64,000 bases of DNA from Phaseolus vulgaris (GCF_000499845.2 NC_023751.2:6368211-6432210), one strand, 5' to 3'; positions 36,003-49,015 are shown, numbered from the stretch's first letter. Numbers and translations: made by a program. The notes: generated by a model from the sequence alone, not told the origin.

Positions 36003-36120
36003 TTTGGTGCAGGTTGAATCACTAGAAGAACACATGACAAAGGAAAGGTGTAGGCTCAAAGGAAAGAAGCACTGATTTTTGGTGCAGGATGAAGCATTAG
36101 AAGAACATAGGTCAAAGGTT
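36003..36120. repeat. 75-bp tandem duplication in the LINE 3' UTR
   Basis: TTTGGTGCAGG(T/A)TGAA..A..AGAAGAACA at 36003 recurs at 36078 with period 75 and moderate divergence. Confidence 0.75.
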
Positions 36121-36744
36121 GGTATTCTTGGTTTGGTTATGCTGCTGGCTGGGGACAGATTGACGAAGCTTATGTGGGCAAGGTTATGACACCCAATATG
36201 ATGAAGATTGAAGGAAAAGTTCAGTCAGTGGCCCAAAGCTTACGTTATTTATACAAACTTTAAAATTTGTTGAAGTTAACCTTGTGGGAACTGAGTATTA
36301 TAAGGACGAACCATGAAGAATGACTGGAATAGATATAGGCCACGAAAAAATTGTTTGTTAGATCATTCAGTAGAGAGATTATGGATTTTCACAGCAAAGC
36401 ACACATGCTTTGCTATTTTTTATTCCTTGTTTTAGTGTGTTGTCTTAAAGCAGGTCACATAGGAGATAGTTTCCAACCAAATTTATTGGTAGTGTATGAG
36501 CGTTAGTGGCACGCTTGGTGGATTTTGAAGGTAGACAACAAACTAAGAGTTTTCTCTTTGTTTGTGGCTTGAAGTTGGTTGTGGGGATGTAAGGGTTGGT
36601 GAAAGACATCTTTATAGCTTTATGGTTCTGTTTTTTTATAGGTAATCTCAGTAGGAGCTCTTTGTATACGGGTTAGGAACACCCCTAAAGTGTTCCCTTT
36701 ATTTATTTAATTAATTCATTGTTGGAAAAAATATAAAATAATTT

Positions 36745-39307
36745 AAGAATAACTTATTTTAATGATTTTCTTATTACAAATACATATGAGATTTAAAGAT
36801 TAAACAGAAATAAAAAAGAATTTCACCTAAAATATAAAAATATAAAAATATTTAACCAGAGTAGGTGTTACTTTTTCTCATCCAAACAAATGTTAGAAAA
36901 AAAATATAAATAAGAAAAAAGATTAGAAATGTGAATAAGGTTATTGATTATGTGTTTTTAACAATGTGTGGAGAAGATTAAATTGTTTTGTGTGATGTAT
37001 CTAAAGAGATGTTATGAGGTAGTGAGATTTTAATTTAAAGTTACTGCAGTGCATAGAAGTTTGCATCATGCAAATCCAAATGACCAATGAATGAGATAGA
37101 TTAGTAGGAGTAGAGATATTACCTAGCTGTACTACAACTAAGAATTCACGGATGGAGAAGAGCCACCATCATTAGCTCTTATCTTATTCATCCTTCTCAC
37201 TCCTCTTTCATCATGCAATGCAATACTTTTAACAACTACCACTCACTCTTCTTCACTCACTGAAATCTTGGAAAATTCAAACTCCATTTCAAGTTGACTT
37301 CTCTTTGAATGCCCTTTTTTTTTATTTCTAATTCAGTTTTCAAAATACAAACACAAAATTTTATATAAGATATATCTTTCAGATTTTCTTATAACACTGA
37401 TCCAAGATGTGAAAAATTATGACTCATTTTCATTTAAACTTCACACTTCCATAATTTATCTTCTTTATGATAGGTATACTAAATATTTTAAATTAAATAA
37501 ATTTTAACCATAAAATATATATAACATTATTCTAACACTATTCTAAATAAGATACTTTTTATAGTTAAAATATTACAACTGCTAAATATGAATAGTGGTT
37601 AAAATTAGGATCTTTGGCATGAACATATATTGTATAATTATTTAACTAGTTTTATAGACAAATTTATTTCATTAACTTATAAGTTTAAGTCTTTAGTCAA
37701 CTTTTAAATTTAAAATTTTTAGTTTTTTTCATTTATTTTTTATCCTTGATATTTTAATATATTTTTTAATGTTTAATTATTCTTACATCGTCCTATTTAA
37801 CTAATTTAATGTAATTTTTTTTTACTATTTTAATTATTAATAAAATATTTAATAATTAATTTAATATTTAAAAAGTTAATAATAATCTGAAGTTAATAAA
37901 AACTTTTAACATTATTATTTTCTACTAAAAAATATAAAAATATAACAGTTTTATTGCACCAGGAAAAATTGATTACATAAATAATATATACAACGATATT
38001 ATACTCCATTAAAAACTAAATTCGTAAACATATTTTTTATATAGTTTTTCTTCTAATATATATTACTGGTTTAAAAACTGATCATGGAAGAACAGCGAAA
38101 GTACTAATTTAAAGATCTATTTGTAGTTGAAATTCTTGTCAAATTTGTCAATCAAATAATGTTCAAACTTTTATTATAATGTAATTAAGCATTATTAAAC
38201 CAAAAACAATACAATGTTTAGTTATAAATTCAAAACTATTAAAAAGCTAAACTTTCATTTATAAATACTATCATACGTCATAATATATATAATAATATTG
38301 AAAGTTAAGCATGAAACTGAATAAAATATATCATAATTTTTAAATTTAAGAAATATTTTTGAATAACAATTACAGTTAGAAACTAAATAAATACACTCCC
38401 CCGCTCCCTTTTAATGGTCAGTTTTTAATAAAATTTTGTTATCTATCATTCTTTTAATTATATCTTTGATTTACTACGGAGAGAGAAAAAATAATTCTAA
38501 TAAAAGAAAAAAAGTATAATAACACATAAATTTATATTGTTTAAAAAAAATATAAAATAAGTAAGTCAGTTAAAATTATATTAAAATAGAAAAACTAAAA
38601 CGGATTTTGAAAAATATAAAATATCATAACATTTTTTTTTTAATTAAAGACTATTTTTCTGGCAAACAAATTAAAAAAATATTGTTAACTAATTTTACAT
38701 TTAACCTATGTAAATGTAGCCATTTTATGAGAGTTGATTAAATAGAAATAGTAATTAATTTTCAAAATTGGACAGGTGGATGAACTGTGTTTCTTGGTCT
38801 TCCTTTATTCTTTGTGGCAAGATTAAATATTAGGTGGTATATATGCTCCCTTTTTTAATAAAGTATCTTTAGTTTCTTTATAAATATCTAAACTACTTTA
38901 ACTCTACCTGTGGTATTATCGTTGGATTCTTGATAAAGCCAATGATAAAACTGGTCAAAATCCCAAACATGAATCCTTCATGATAATATAGCTATTTCAA
39001 ATCAAAAACACAAAATCTGCAAAATTAGTTACTTTAATTTTTTATAATGGTAAGAAATATAAATTAATTTATATTTTTATTGCAGAACCCTTGTTTTAAT
39101 ACACGACAAATAAAAGGATAATCTAATAATCTAATAATCAGAAATAAGGAACAGAACTACTATGACAGCTGATAAAAAAAAAGATTATTGTGACCAAAAC
39201 TGAGGAACTAGCTCCTGCACTGCTGCATGTAACATAAAAAAAAATAGCAAAAAATAAATAAAAGGGAAATGAATTAACCCTGAACTGTTATACTGCAATG
39301 GTGGTTC
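36745..39307. other. AT-rich intergenic DNA
   Basis: No gene seen across about 2.5 kb. 37140-37290 has modestly higher complexity. The last few hundred bases before 39307 are the 3' flank of the short FAF gene. Confidence 0.45.
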
Positions 39308-39712
39308 TTAACCTAATTGTATAATACCATTTGCATCATCAGTACTAATCTGAAGTGGAGTAGGAGGTGCTGCTGCTGCTGCTGCTTCTTCCTTGCTTGC
39401 TTGGTGATGGAGGGGAACAAGATGCATTGTGAGACGACCATTGGCTCTGTGCGTTCTAAAGCACTCGTGATGCTTCACCTTTTCTTCCTCTAAGATCAAT
39501 CTTCCATCGCTGGTGTAGTGTCTCCTCAACACGATATCCATGTGGGGTATAGGGGGCGGCAACTCTCTCTTCTCCCTTCTTTTGCTGCTGCTCTTAGAGC
39601 CAAGAACAGTGTTTCTTTTTGATAGCTCACAGTGGTGGAGGACAGTGTCGTTGCGGAGGTCAATGTTGCAGCTCTCAGAGCCAATGTAGTCATCACCATA
39701 GTTGGAGGTCAT
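39308..39712 (-). CDS. Short FAF-domain protein
   Basis: A 134-aa intronless frame from ATG at 39712 to a stop at 39308-39310. It has the FAF domain core: KRELPPPIPHM, then SDGRLILEEEKVKHHECFR and ANGRLTMHLVP (about residues 48-102). The N-terminal motif DDYIGSESC parallels GDVIGTESG of the longer FAF gene at 16-17 kb. A six-Ala run (a GCT/GCA triplet tract at 39369-39390) follows the domain. A TATA box lies 97-104 bases upstream and a 5' UTR with CACCAACACCAAC precedes the ATG, supporting the start. It is much shorter than classic FAF1-4 proteins (I recall about 250 aa or more), so it may be a separate sub-branch. The function is inferred only from the family (meristem growth control). Confidence 0.85.
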   Translation of the reverse strand: MTSNYGDDYIGSESCNIDLRNDTVLHHCELSKRNTVLGSKSSSKRREKRELPPPIPHMDIVLRRHYTSDGRLILEEEKVKHHECFRTHRANGRLTMHLVPLHHQASKEEAAAAAAPPTPLQISTDDANGIIQLG

Positions 39713-39808
39713 GTGTTGGTGTTGGTGATGGTGATGAGAAGGATGTTAGAAAAGCAATTATTGAGAAAGAGAAAGTGAAGAGTGGGGTTTGAATATGGTT
39801 TTGAAGGT

Positions 39809-39816
39809 ATATATAG
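39809..39816 (-). promoter_or_regulatory. TATA box of the short FAF gene
   Basis: CCTATATATACC on the minus strand, about 100 bases upstream of the ATG. It would place the transcription start near 39780 and give a 5' UTR of about 70 nt. Confidence 0.6.
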
Positions 39817-40019
39817 GGATGATTAAGGAAGAAATAGAAGGGTTTAGGGTTTGGCATTGAATGAAAGGGAGAGGAAGTGGAATGAGGTTTTGGGGAAGGG
39901 AAGGTAATTGAAAGCAGTGACAGCTAATGTGCATGACATGAAGCCAGGTTGGGTTATGTTTGTCTGCCTTTGTCAGTGTCCAACTTCCCACTTCAAACAA
40001 TTGGATGACAAACACAGAA

Positions 40020-42778
40020 TAGGGTTAAATGAATTGGAACAGAATATGTTAAAAATGTTATTAAATTCTTCAGATATTTTAAGTTTCAGCAGGGCCAAAT
40101 ATTTAAGACCTGACCAAATTTATATATTCAAAATTCATTTAATATATTTTATCATATCATTTTTTTTGGTTATTTTATTAGCTATGAAATTGAGTAATAA
40201 CCTACCATTTTCTATTTTTAATATGAGAGACCTTAGTGAATCTGTTGTAAAATATTTAACTGATATATTGATAGTTTGTCCCTTTTTATTTGATCTTTAT
40301 GCACTCAACAACACTCCTTTTTTAAGTTTTTATGTATTTGAAAATTCATTAATTTATTTAAATTATTAATTTATTTATTATTTATTTTAATTATTTCTTT
40401 TAATAGGTTTTGTTGTCTATATTTGTGTTAAAGATTTCATTGATTACTATTTACAATATCTGTTTCCTGAAAAATATGTACAACTACATCATGAAGAAAC
40501 TTAAAATTTATCATAGATAATAAATTAATGAAAACAATCATTAACTATTAAAGACAAACTTATCTGAATTGTTTAATATTTGGTAAATTATATAAATATG
40601 TTAGTGGTACATCCCATTTTAGGGTCAACGCGGAAAAGAAAAAGTAAAAATAATAAATTAAATAACTGATACAACAGGGAAATAAATTTTGAGTAAAAAA
40701 ATTGCATAAATATACATATGTAATACTTTTCTTCTCATTAAGCTAAAATGTTTGTTTCACATTTAATTACATAAATGTATCATATCATTTTTAATAATGG
40801 TGCCTAACTAATTATTAAACAAGGAACTACGTTAATTGTTTTCTTTTTAACAAATATTGTATTTTGGAAATTTATCAATTTTATGAAAAATTTATTAAAT
40901 TTATAAATTTGGCTTACTTAATGACTTATATCAAATTATGTCTTTACCTTAAATATTCCTTTAAATATATAATTAAATTCATGTGTCTATCTTAATTATT
41001 TAATTTATTTGTTTGTAAGTTTTTTCTTATTTTATGTTTTTAAAAAATTATCATTTTATTCTTACTATAATTTTCAATACACCTCAAAATTATTTTGAGT
41101 AAATATATAATCATTATGTTTTAAGAAATTCTCTAAAGAAACCGCTTCATAAAATCTATTTTCTATGTTAATGGTTTTACGAAATGTTGTCTTGTGATTT
41201 GACATTATGAGTTTGATTTAATGCTTTCTATTATATCTCATTATTTCCAAATAAAATAAACTTATTTTATTATAATCATTTTAATATTAAACTATTATAA
41301 AATATATTTCAAAATTAAACAGAAAATTCTGAAATATTTTTAGTAAATTTTGAGGCTAATTTCACTAGTATCAAAATTATAATAATTCATTAGAATATAA
41401 AAATATTTTTCTGTAAATTTTTTGTATAAAAGAATTTAAAATTATTGCTTTCATTATTTCTTTAATATTTATTAAGATTTAGTTACGGAATTTTGATGAA
41501 TTCTTCGTATTATTTTTTTCAATAGAGTGGTTCTTTACATTAATATAAAAGAACCTAAGAAATTGGGCTTCAATGTCTGTCAGCCCATGTACTAGCAACC
41601 TGACGGGTGTTTCTTTCTGCACCCTAACAAATTTCTCCCTGCACGTCCACTAATTTTTGAAAAGACTATTTTATCCTTTTTAAAAATAACTTCCAAATTC
41701 CTTTCTCAGAATATTTCTTGAACATACTATCCAGATATTTCTGGCACATACTGTTTGAAATTCATGAAATATATTTCTGCAAAAAATTTTCTAAAATATA
41801 ATTTTTAGAATAAACTTTTCGAGTACTCTTTGAAATGTGTTTGTTTAGAATAAAATTTTCATAATATGTTATGAAAAAACTTTCCAAAATATTAACAAAT
41901 TAAATAAGATATTTTGAACATTTCACTTAATTGATATGGTGCAAATAGCAATTTGATGAGATGTTAGAATAAACACTCAAACTTGTCGCGGACTAAACTT
42001 TATATATATATATATATATAATTATTTTTTTTTATTTGATAACAGTATAATTTACACATATTTTAAATGTCATATTATAAAGATTCATACGGTAGTATTT
42101 TCAGTTAACGATTAAATTAAATGATACATAAATAATAATAAATTATTTAATTTTAAAAAATTAAAAACTAAAATTTATAATTAGAATTCTACAGGTCTAA
42201 AGTATACATTATAGAACCACAAATAAATTTAATGATATTTTTAATTAAGTTACTATTATTTTTATTTTATTAAATGTTTTAAATATTTCTTTTATTTATT
42301 TAATGACTTTACTGTTTGATTCTTCTGGCAATCAATAAGATGATTTTATTTTCGTTTTTAATTTACTGATCATTGCACACATTTGTTTTCCAATCTTTTA
42401 TAATTTTATCAGTCAATTTTTTCTCTCTTTCAAAGAGCAAGTTGATGTAGCAGGTAATGATTGGTGTGGTGGCTTCACATTTTTTTGTTTGAAGAATTCT
42501 TAATAATGTGCTGGGTTGACCCATCCCTTAGCTACATTTTGCAATGTTTTAGTTTAAAATTTTAATTCTTTCTCTTCATAAGTGGGAGAGTTGCTAGAAG
42601 GATAAGTTATTCTAATATGGGTGGGTGTTTCTTGTTGCACCACTATATATTTCTAATTGCACCCCAATAACATGTGAATTAACAAAATTAATGAAAGATT
42701 TTAAGAACCAAAACACAACGTTTATAACATGTTTCCAGAAATGAAAGTTCGTAATCTGTTACTGGAAAGAACAATCTG
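40020..42778. other. AT-rich intergenic DNA with (TA)n at 41998-42020
   Basis: No gene seen; the long open frame near 39908-40369 is AT-rich artefact. 41560-41660 has 'TTTCTGCACCCTAAC' / 'CTCCCTGCAC' phrases reminiscent of the MITE ends at 58-61 kb, and 42620-42670 repeats the theme. Confidence 0.4.
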
Positions 42779-43017
42779 CCATTTTGGAATAATTTTCATG
42801 GATCATATTTTAAAAAAATTGGTTTCTAAATTAGTTTTTATTATTGTTAAATAGTTTCTAAATTGGTATCTAATTAGCAAGGTTTTAGAGACCAAATTTA
42901 GAAACTAAATAATTGGTAGTTAAAACTTTGGTCGCTAATTAGATACCAATTTAAAAACTATTTAATAATAATAGAAATTAATTTAGAAACCAATTTTGTT
43001 TTTACCTTCTAAAATGG
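42779..43017. mobile_element. Foldback MITE
   Basis: Inverted arms CCATTTTGGAA / TTCTAAAATGG at the ends and ATTGGTTTCTAAATTAG... against ...TAATTTAGAAACCAAT further in, continuing through AAATTGGTATCTAATTAGC to near the centre; almost the whole element pairs with itself. Related to the element at 8061-8344. No coding capacity. Confidence 0.8.
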
Positions 43018-44829
43018 TCTCTAATTTAGTTACTATTTCAACTAATTATGTTAGAATCTAAAAAATAATTTCTATTTGATGTTTTTATTGTAGTGTTATA
43101 AATTTCAAATTTGTTATTTTAAAAATAAAAAAAATGTGTTCTAGACTTTTTGGAATTATTTTTTTGTCTTCCATACACACATTTTACTTACCGAACACTC
43201 TTTCTTCTGGATCCACCCAAAACTATCAAGAATAATTTGAGTATTTAAAAAATAATAGAGTATAGGAAAAAAATGCAAGTGTGCAAAGAGAAATACCCTT
43301 CTAATATATCTCTACCCTTCAAATATGTATGGTATTAGGTTTAAATTCTGGCATTGTTTATTATTGTTTGTAAAAAAATGGATAGATAGATTTGGGTGGT
43401 TCATCAAATGAAATCTGAATGATAAAATTAATAATTTAAATTAGTTTGACTAATTGTTTTTATTTATATTTTTAATTTATGATTAAATTAAATCATAACT
43501 TTTAATTCTCCTATTTATATTTTTGTTCTTCCGTGTTTTTGTCTTGGTCATTATCAACTATGCTGTCTTGGTCATTATCAACTATGCTTTAAATTTGTTG
43601 TTCTCTTCAACCTTAAACTTAAGAATATATAAATGAGTTACTCCGCAGAACAAATGAATTTGTTGCTCTCTTCAGCTTGCCACTTAGGAGAAGAGTAATT
43701 TCCTTATTTGACTTTTATATAAATTTGAGTAATCACAAACTGGTGGGATGATAATGTTCCTGTCTTGGCTTTGGGATGAAAATTGGAGTGTGAATGGTTT
43801 AAGCTATGGATACACCGAACTCATTCTTCTATGTTTTAAAATTGGCCTGATTATTAAACTCAAGAACTGTTTCGTTATTATTTTTAGTTTAATGGTAATT
43901 TAATCGGTAAAAATAAATGCAAAGTAATATCATAACAGAGTAAGAAATGAGTTCAATAAAATGAAGTAAAATAAAATTTGTAATTTATGTAAAAGTTATT
44001 ATATATAATGTTGTTAAGTAAATGTGAAAGTTTTCTTTAAAAAAAAAAAACTAAACACACATGCTAATCGATGATGAATTGGGAAAATTGCTCTTCTAAT
44101 CAATAGTGATTGAATTTTTACCTGATAAATTATTTAGAAGACTGTAGTCGAAAAATGTGTGACTGAAACCCACGAGTTTATAGAAATCACTAATAATACA
44201 TGTTCACCCAAATAAAACCCATAAAACTTTGTAAATAAATTAGCATTATACATGTATATCATATTCAAATATATTCATTTTTTATGCATATCTTATGGTG
44301 ATTCGACACCAAAATATCTTTTATAGATACATCGTCCATCTAGTCCCCTAAATAACCATATTTAATAGTTAGAAGATGAAGACATCTCCGTAATATAAAA
44401 AAAAAGGAACTATGTTATTTATGGTTCCTATAAAAACATATATAAATAACATAATATTTTTAAAATATCATAAAAGTAATAAATAACAAATTTTAAAAGT
44501 AGTTTTATACTAAAGTTTAATATCATATTTAAGTATTGTAAAAGTATTTTATAACTAAACAAATTAAAAACTAAACTTTCATTATTTTATTATTACTATT
44601 TAAATTATCTAGACCTCACTACTTTAAGCCCATCCAATTAGTTATCAATGCACGACAGAAGCCACACAATATTAATCAAACGTATAAATAATATATCGTG
44701 TTTGTTAATGCTTTAAGTCTCTAATTATTTGATGTAAGTTGATTTTAGGATTCTACATTTATGGTTTTCACTTTATTTACGAGTTTTTTTTATTTAAAAA
44801 GAATACGGTGAGAAATTCAGAGAAGATTG
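43018..44829. other. AT-rich intergenic DNA
   Basis: No gene seen. Contains the perfect tandem duplication described separately at 43540-43587. Confidence 0.4.
43540..43587. repeat. 24-bp perfect tandem duplication
   Basis: GTCTTGGTCATTATCAACTA-TGCT occurs twice head to tail without a mismatch. Confidence 0.9.
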
Positions 44830-45026
44830 GCACGGGACACAAATTTAACCAAGTGATTAAGTAAATGTGAATGTTCTCTTATAGAAGGTAAAGAGAAAAT
44901 ACAATTATATGGTATTGATGATGATGAGATGTGAAATTAAAGAGTATATAATGAAAAGAAACAAGATGAAAACCGAATAGGAGAGGAAGAACACAAGAAC
45001 ATAAAAAGGAATGGAAATGGTACAAG
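44830..45026 (-). mobile_element. Left part of an older LTR split by the Copia insertion
   Basis: Together with 51208-51770 this is host sequence for the Copia at 45027-51202 (target-site duplication ACAAG on both sides). The right part is homologous to the LTR remnant at 23.3-24.2 kb. The left part carries no further diagnostic features, so its extent is a guess. Confidence 0.4.
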
Positions 45027-45432
45027 TGTTGGATTAGGATTCCTCAATCATATAATGAAACGAGAATAAAGATGATTAAATAATACCTGGTAGACCCGTG
45101 ATCGTATGGCCGAGGGACGAAGACATGATCTTGATCGGGTTTCCCTTTAGGGTGTATCGCTTAGAATGGAATTATGTGAGTAGAGAGACAAAGAGATGAG
45201 AGGCTCGAAAATCCCTTTAGGGAATGAGTTTCGGCCGTGTGATGTTAGAATATGAGGGTGTCTCTTTAGTTGTCTGGTAATATCTATTTATACACCCAAG
45301 GGGAAACCCTAATTATTTATGGTAATAGTAATTACGTCCATCAAGTAATTACCAATAATATAATAGGATAATTATGGTAATTGATCAATTAATAAGATAA
45401 ATAATCGTGAGGTGCCACATAATATTCTTACA
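45027..45432 (-). repeat. 3' LTR of the Copia element
   Basis: 406 bp, a direct repeat of 50794-51202. It contains TATAAATAG on the minus strand. Confidence 0.97.
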
Positions 45433-45756
45433 TTCTCCCACTTGGCCAAAGGATTATTTATTATGAGCATTAGATAAGTCTGGCCAGATTTCAATACTCA
45501 TTTTAGTCCTAAACTGTAATTGTAGCAGAGAAATACAGCCTTTGAATCAGTATTCAACTCAAGACCCTCATTAATCATACTACAATACAAATTTAAAACT
45601 TAAGTAAATTTTAGGATCAATTGATAAGTAAGCCCTTTAGACTTTGATTTGTACAGTTAGTGTCTATGTATATTTAGGCATGCATAAACATATTTAAGGA
45701 CACACAAATCAAGGTAAATGAGGAAATTTTATTAAACATAAGTAAGTACAAATATG

Positions 45757-47571
45757 CTAAATAAGGTCTTTAGATAATCCCATCTTCGAAACATGTTCTT
45801 CGAATACTTTAGGTGGGAGACCTTTAGTCATCGGATCCGCAAGCATATTTTTCGTACTAATATACTCAACACAAAGCTTATTTTCCTCAACTCGCTCACG
45901 TACGAACAAGTACTTTGTATCAAGATATAATCCAGCGCCACTCGAACTGTTATTGTTCGAAAAACTAACGGCAGCTGAGTTATCAAAATAAAGCTTCAAT
46001 GGCCTGGAAATGGAGTTAATGACTTTGAGTCCAGCGATAAGATTTCGCAACAACATTCCATGACAAGTTGCATTGTACACTGCAACATATTCTGCCATCA
46101 TTGTTGAGGTTGTTGTTAATTGCTGCTTATGACTCTTCCATGAGATAGGCCCGCCTGCTAACATAAAGATATACCCAGAAGTGGATTTCTTGTCATCTTT
46201 GCATTTTGCAAAATCAGAGTCAGAATAACCCACCACTTCTAAACTGTCACTTCTCCTATAGGTCAACTTATAGTCTTTTGTGCCTTGTAGATATCGAAGT
46301 ACTTTCTTAGCTTCTTTCCAGTGATCTAGACTAGGATTAGATTGATACCGGCCTAGCATTCCAGCAATGTACGCGATATCCGGACGAGTACAGACTTGAG
46401 CATACATAATGCTTCCAACTACAAATGCATAAGGTATCATCGCCATTTGCTCTTTTTCAGCCTTTGTTTTCGGACATTGAAAAGAACCGAAAACATCTCC
46501 CTTAATTACTAGAGCCACAGAAGGAGAGCAATGTTGCATGTTATAACGAGTGAGGACACGGTCAAGGTAGGCCCTTTGGGATAATCCCAAAATCCCCTTA
46601 GCTCTATCTCGGTATATTTCGATGCCAATAACATAAGCGGCCTCTCCGAGATCCTTCATGTCAAAATTATGCGAAAGTATGCGCTTTGACTCATGCAACA
46701 TGTCTATACTATTACTTGTCAATAGAATGTCATCTACGTAAAGGACAAGTATAGTAAAGTTGCTCCCACTCATATTGAGGTAGGTGCATTGATCCACTTG
46801 ATTCTTAAGGAAACCTTGTTTCTTCATAACTTCATCAAACTTTATGTACAACTACCGTGAGGCATGCTTCAGCTCGTAAATGGATTTCTTCAGCTTGCAG
46901 ACTAGGTGTTCTTGACCTTCAGGTTTAAAACCTTCTGGTTGTTGCATGTACACGTCTTCATACAAGTCGCCGTTAAGGAAAGCGGTCTTGACGTCCATCT
47001 GATGTAGCTCTAGATCAAAGTGAGCTACGATGGCCATTACGATCCTTAAGGAATCTTTTCGAGAGACAGGTGAAAAGGTCTCTTGATAATCAATTCCCTC
47101 TTTCTGAGTGAACCCTTTTGCAACCAATCTTGTTTTGAAGCGTTCAATGTTTCCATTCTGATCTAGCTTGGTTTTGAACACCCATTTAGATCCTACGGGT
47201 TTTACTCCGTTGGGTAATTCTACTAGATCCCAAACATTGTTTTTCTTCATGGAGTCAAGCTCATCGAGCATGGCATTATTCCATTCAGAAGACTGATCAC
47301 TAGTAATGGCTTCATTATAAGAGGTAGGATCAGTATACCTTCCGGCATCCATTTCTGCTTCAGTCAGGTAGGTTACATAATCATCAAAATTAGTAGCAGT
47401 TTTAGTTCTAGATGACCTCCTGAGCTGATTAGCGGGTTCTGCATTGTACTGATGTTTGTCGTTCAGGGTGTCTTCATTCTCGGATGGATTCAGAGTAGCA
47501 TCAGGTTCTGAGCGTGGAGTAGGTGGTGCAGTGACGCGCGGAGTGGGTACAAGAGGAGTGATCAAAGGCAA
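45757..47571 (-). pseudogene. Copia reverse transcriptase / RNase H
   Basis: One frame with a single TAG at 46852-46854 between ...YELKHASR and LYIKFDEV; relatives read ...ASRQWY.KFDEV, so CAG-to-TAG and TGG-to-TTG changes are likely. RT motifs: WVFKTKLDQNGNIERFKTRL, QMDVKTAFLNGDL, and the catalytic YVDD in LVLYVDDILL. RNase H: GYSDSDFAKCKDDKKSTSGY, ISWKSHKQQL, MMAEYVA, DTKY and ADPMTKGLPP near the end. It would copy element RNA into cDNA. Of all the domains here it is the least damaged. Confidence 0.93.
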
Positions 47572-48606
47572 ATTAGTAGTCGATGTAGATCTCCCCCCGC
47601 CTCTTGTACTTCTAGTAAATCCAGGTAAGGATTGTCACTGCTCCCACTGATCTTGAAATCCTCTAGGAAATGAGCATGCTTGGTTTCTACAATGCGGGTG
47701 ACATGGGAAGGACAATAAAATCTATAACCCTTTGAGTGATCGGGATACCCGATGAAGTGACAAGTTACTGTTTTCATGTCAAGCTTCTTTAAGAAAGGGT
47801 TATAAACTTTAGCTTCAGCAAGGCAGCCCCATACTTTCATATATCTAAGACTCGATTTTCTTCCAGTCCAAAGTTCATAAGGAGTTTTAGGGACAGATTT
47901 GGAAGGAACTCTATTGAGTATATGAACTGCTACTTTTAATGCCTCGGTCCAGAGGAATAAGGGCAAATTGGAGTTGGCTAACATACTACGCACCATGTTC
48001 ATTAGGGTCTTGTTTCTCCTTTCAGCAACACCATTTTGTTGAGGAGTACCGGGCATGGTGTATTAGTTCACAATCCCCCTGGCTTTTACAAAACTCATAA
48101 AATGGACCAGGGGCTTGTCCCAAATCAGTATGTCTACCATAGTATTCACCTCCTCTATCTGATCGCACAACTTTTATTTGAAGATCAAGTTGTTTTTCAA
48201 CTTCAGTTTTATAATCTTTAAAAGTTGTAAGTGATTCAGATTTTTCCTTAATGAGATACAAGTACATGTAACGAGAATAATCATCTATAAAAGTGATAAA
48301 TGAATTATGTCCTGTTATTCGAACGATGCTGTAAGGGCCACTAATGTCAGTATGAATAAGTTCTAATAATTTTGATCTCCTAGTGGCACCTTTCTTAGTC
48401 GTGGATGTCATTTTGCCTTTGAGGCATTTGACACATGTTCCAAAATCAGTGAAATCGAGAGATGGTAAGACTTCATCCTTCACAAGTCGAGATAAGCGAT
48501 CTCGTGAAATATGGCCTAAACGTTGATGCCACAACATGGATGAAGTTTCTAAGTCTCGTTTTCTCTTGGTCTTTGTTAAGTTCTCATTAATATTATATGA
48601 TAACAA
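47562..48606 (-). pseudogene. Copia integrase, frameshifted
   Basis: The HHCC pre-integrase zinc region (LWHQRLGHISRDRLSRL...CVKCLKGKM) and the core with ELIHTDISGPY, FIDDYSRYMYLYLIKEKSES and RSDRGGEY sit in one frame (48606-48022). [15 protein letters not shown] and [17 protein letters not shown] follow in another frame (48056-47562). The frame change is near 48100; a TAA lies just before the [11 protein letters not shown] block, where relatives have CAA (Gln). The frame changes again into RT at about 47570. Confidence 0.9.
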
Positions 48607-48649
48607 AGATTTGGAGAAGCTATCATCTAGTTCTAACTTATAGAGACCG

Positions 48650-49015
48650 TTATCCAGAAAACCAGTACCAAAACAATTGAGAATTTAAAGAAATAGTAAG
48701 TTTGTCATGACCATGGGAAACATAAAAACCATCAATGTCTAACTTTGGTCCTGATACAAGATTCTGAGTAATTTCGGGAATATATAAGGTATCAAAAAGT
48801 TTAATACATTTTACAGTTTTCATAAGTAATTCTAAGGTTCCCACAACTTCGACAAATAGTTCTTGTCCATTCCCCATCTTAAGTGTTCTTTGGTTTCTTT
48901 CCAGCTTCCGGATTGTAAGGAATCCCTGGATTGAATTGGTCACATGAACCATAGAACCAAAGTCAAACCACCAAGTATTAGTTGGAACATTTAAATTAAA
49001 GGACTCAATTATCAT
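48650..49015 (-). pseudogene. Copia protease, active site altered
   Basis: The frame reads NTWWFDFGSMVHVTNSIQGF and later LYIPEITQNLVSGPKLDIDG. The aspartic protease triad, normally D-[S/T]-G, is D-F-G here, so the enzyme should be inactive. Confidence 0.85.

Larger units (their letters stand above)
28101..36733 (+). mobile_element. 5'-truncated LINE (L1-type) with two nested insertions
   Basis: It begins inside the RRM-like start of ORF1 and ends after a 3' UTR of about 0.9 kb closing in 'TTTGTATACGGGTTAGGAACACCCC'. The word TAAAATAATTT occurs directly before (28090-28100) and after (36734-36744), a candidate target-site duplication, though in AT-rich DNA. Two foreign blocks interrupt it at 31142-32240 and 32500-33275. 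Without them the copy would be about 6.8 kb. ORF1 and ORF2 both carry stops and frameshifts, so it is immobile. There is no RNase H domain, unlike the LINE at 5.4-7.1 kb. Confidence 0.88.

Noticed and set aside
39908..40369. 153-aa plus-strand frame
   Set aside because: Starts antisense to the promoter of the short FAF gene and runs into AT-rich DNA; no domain.
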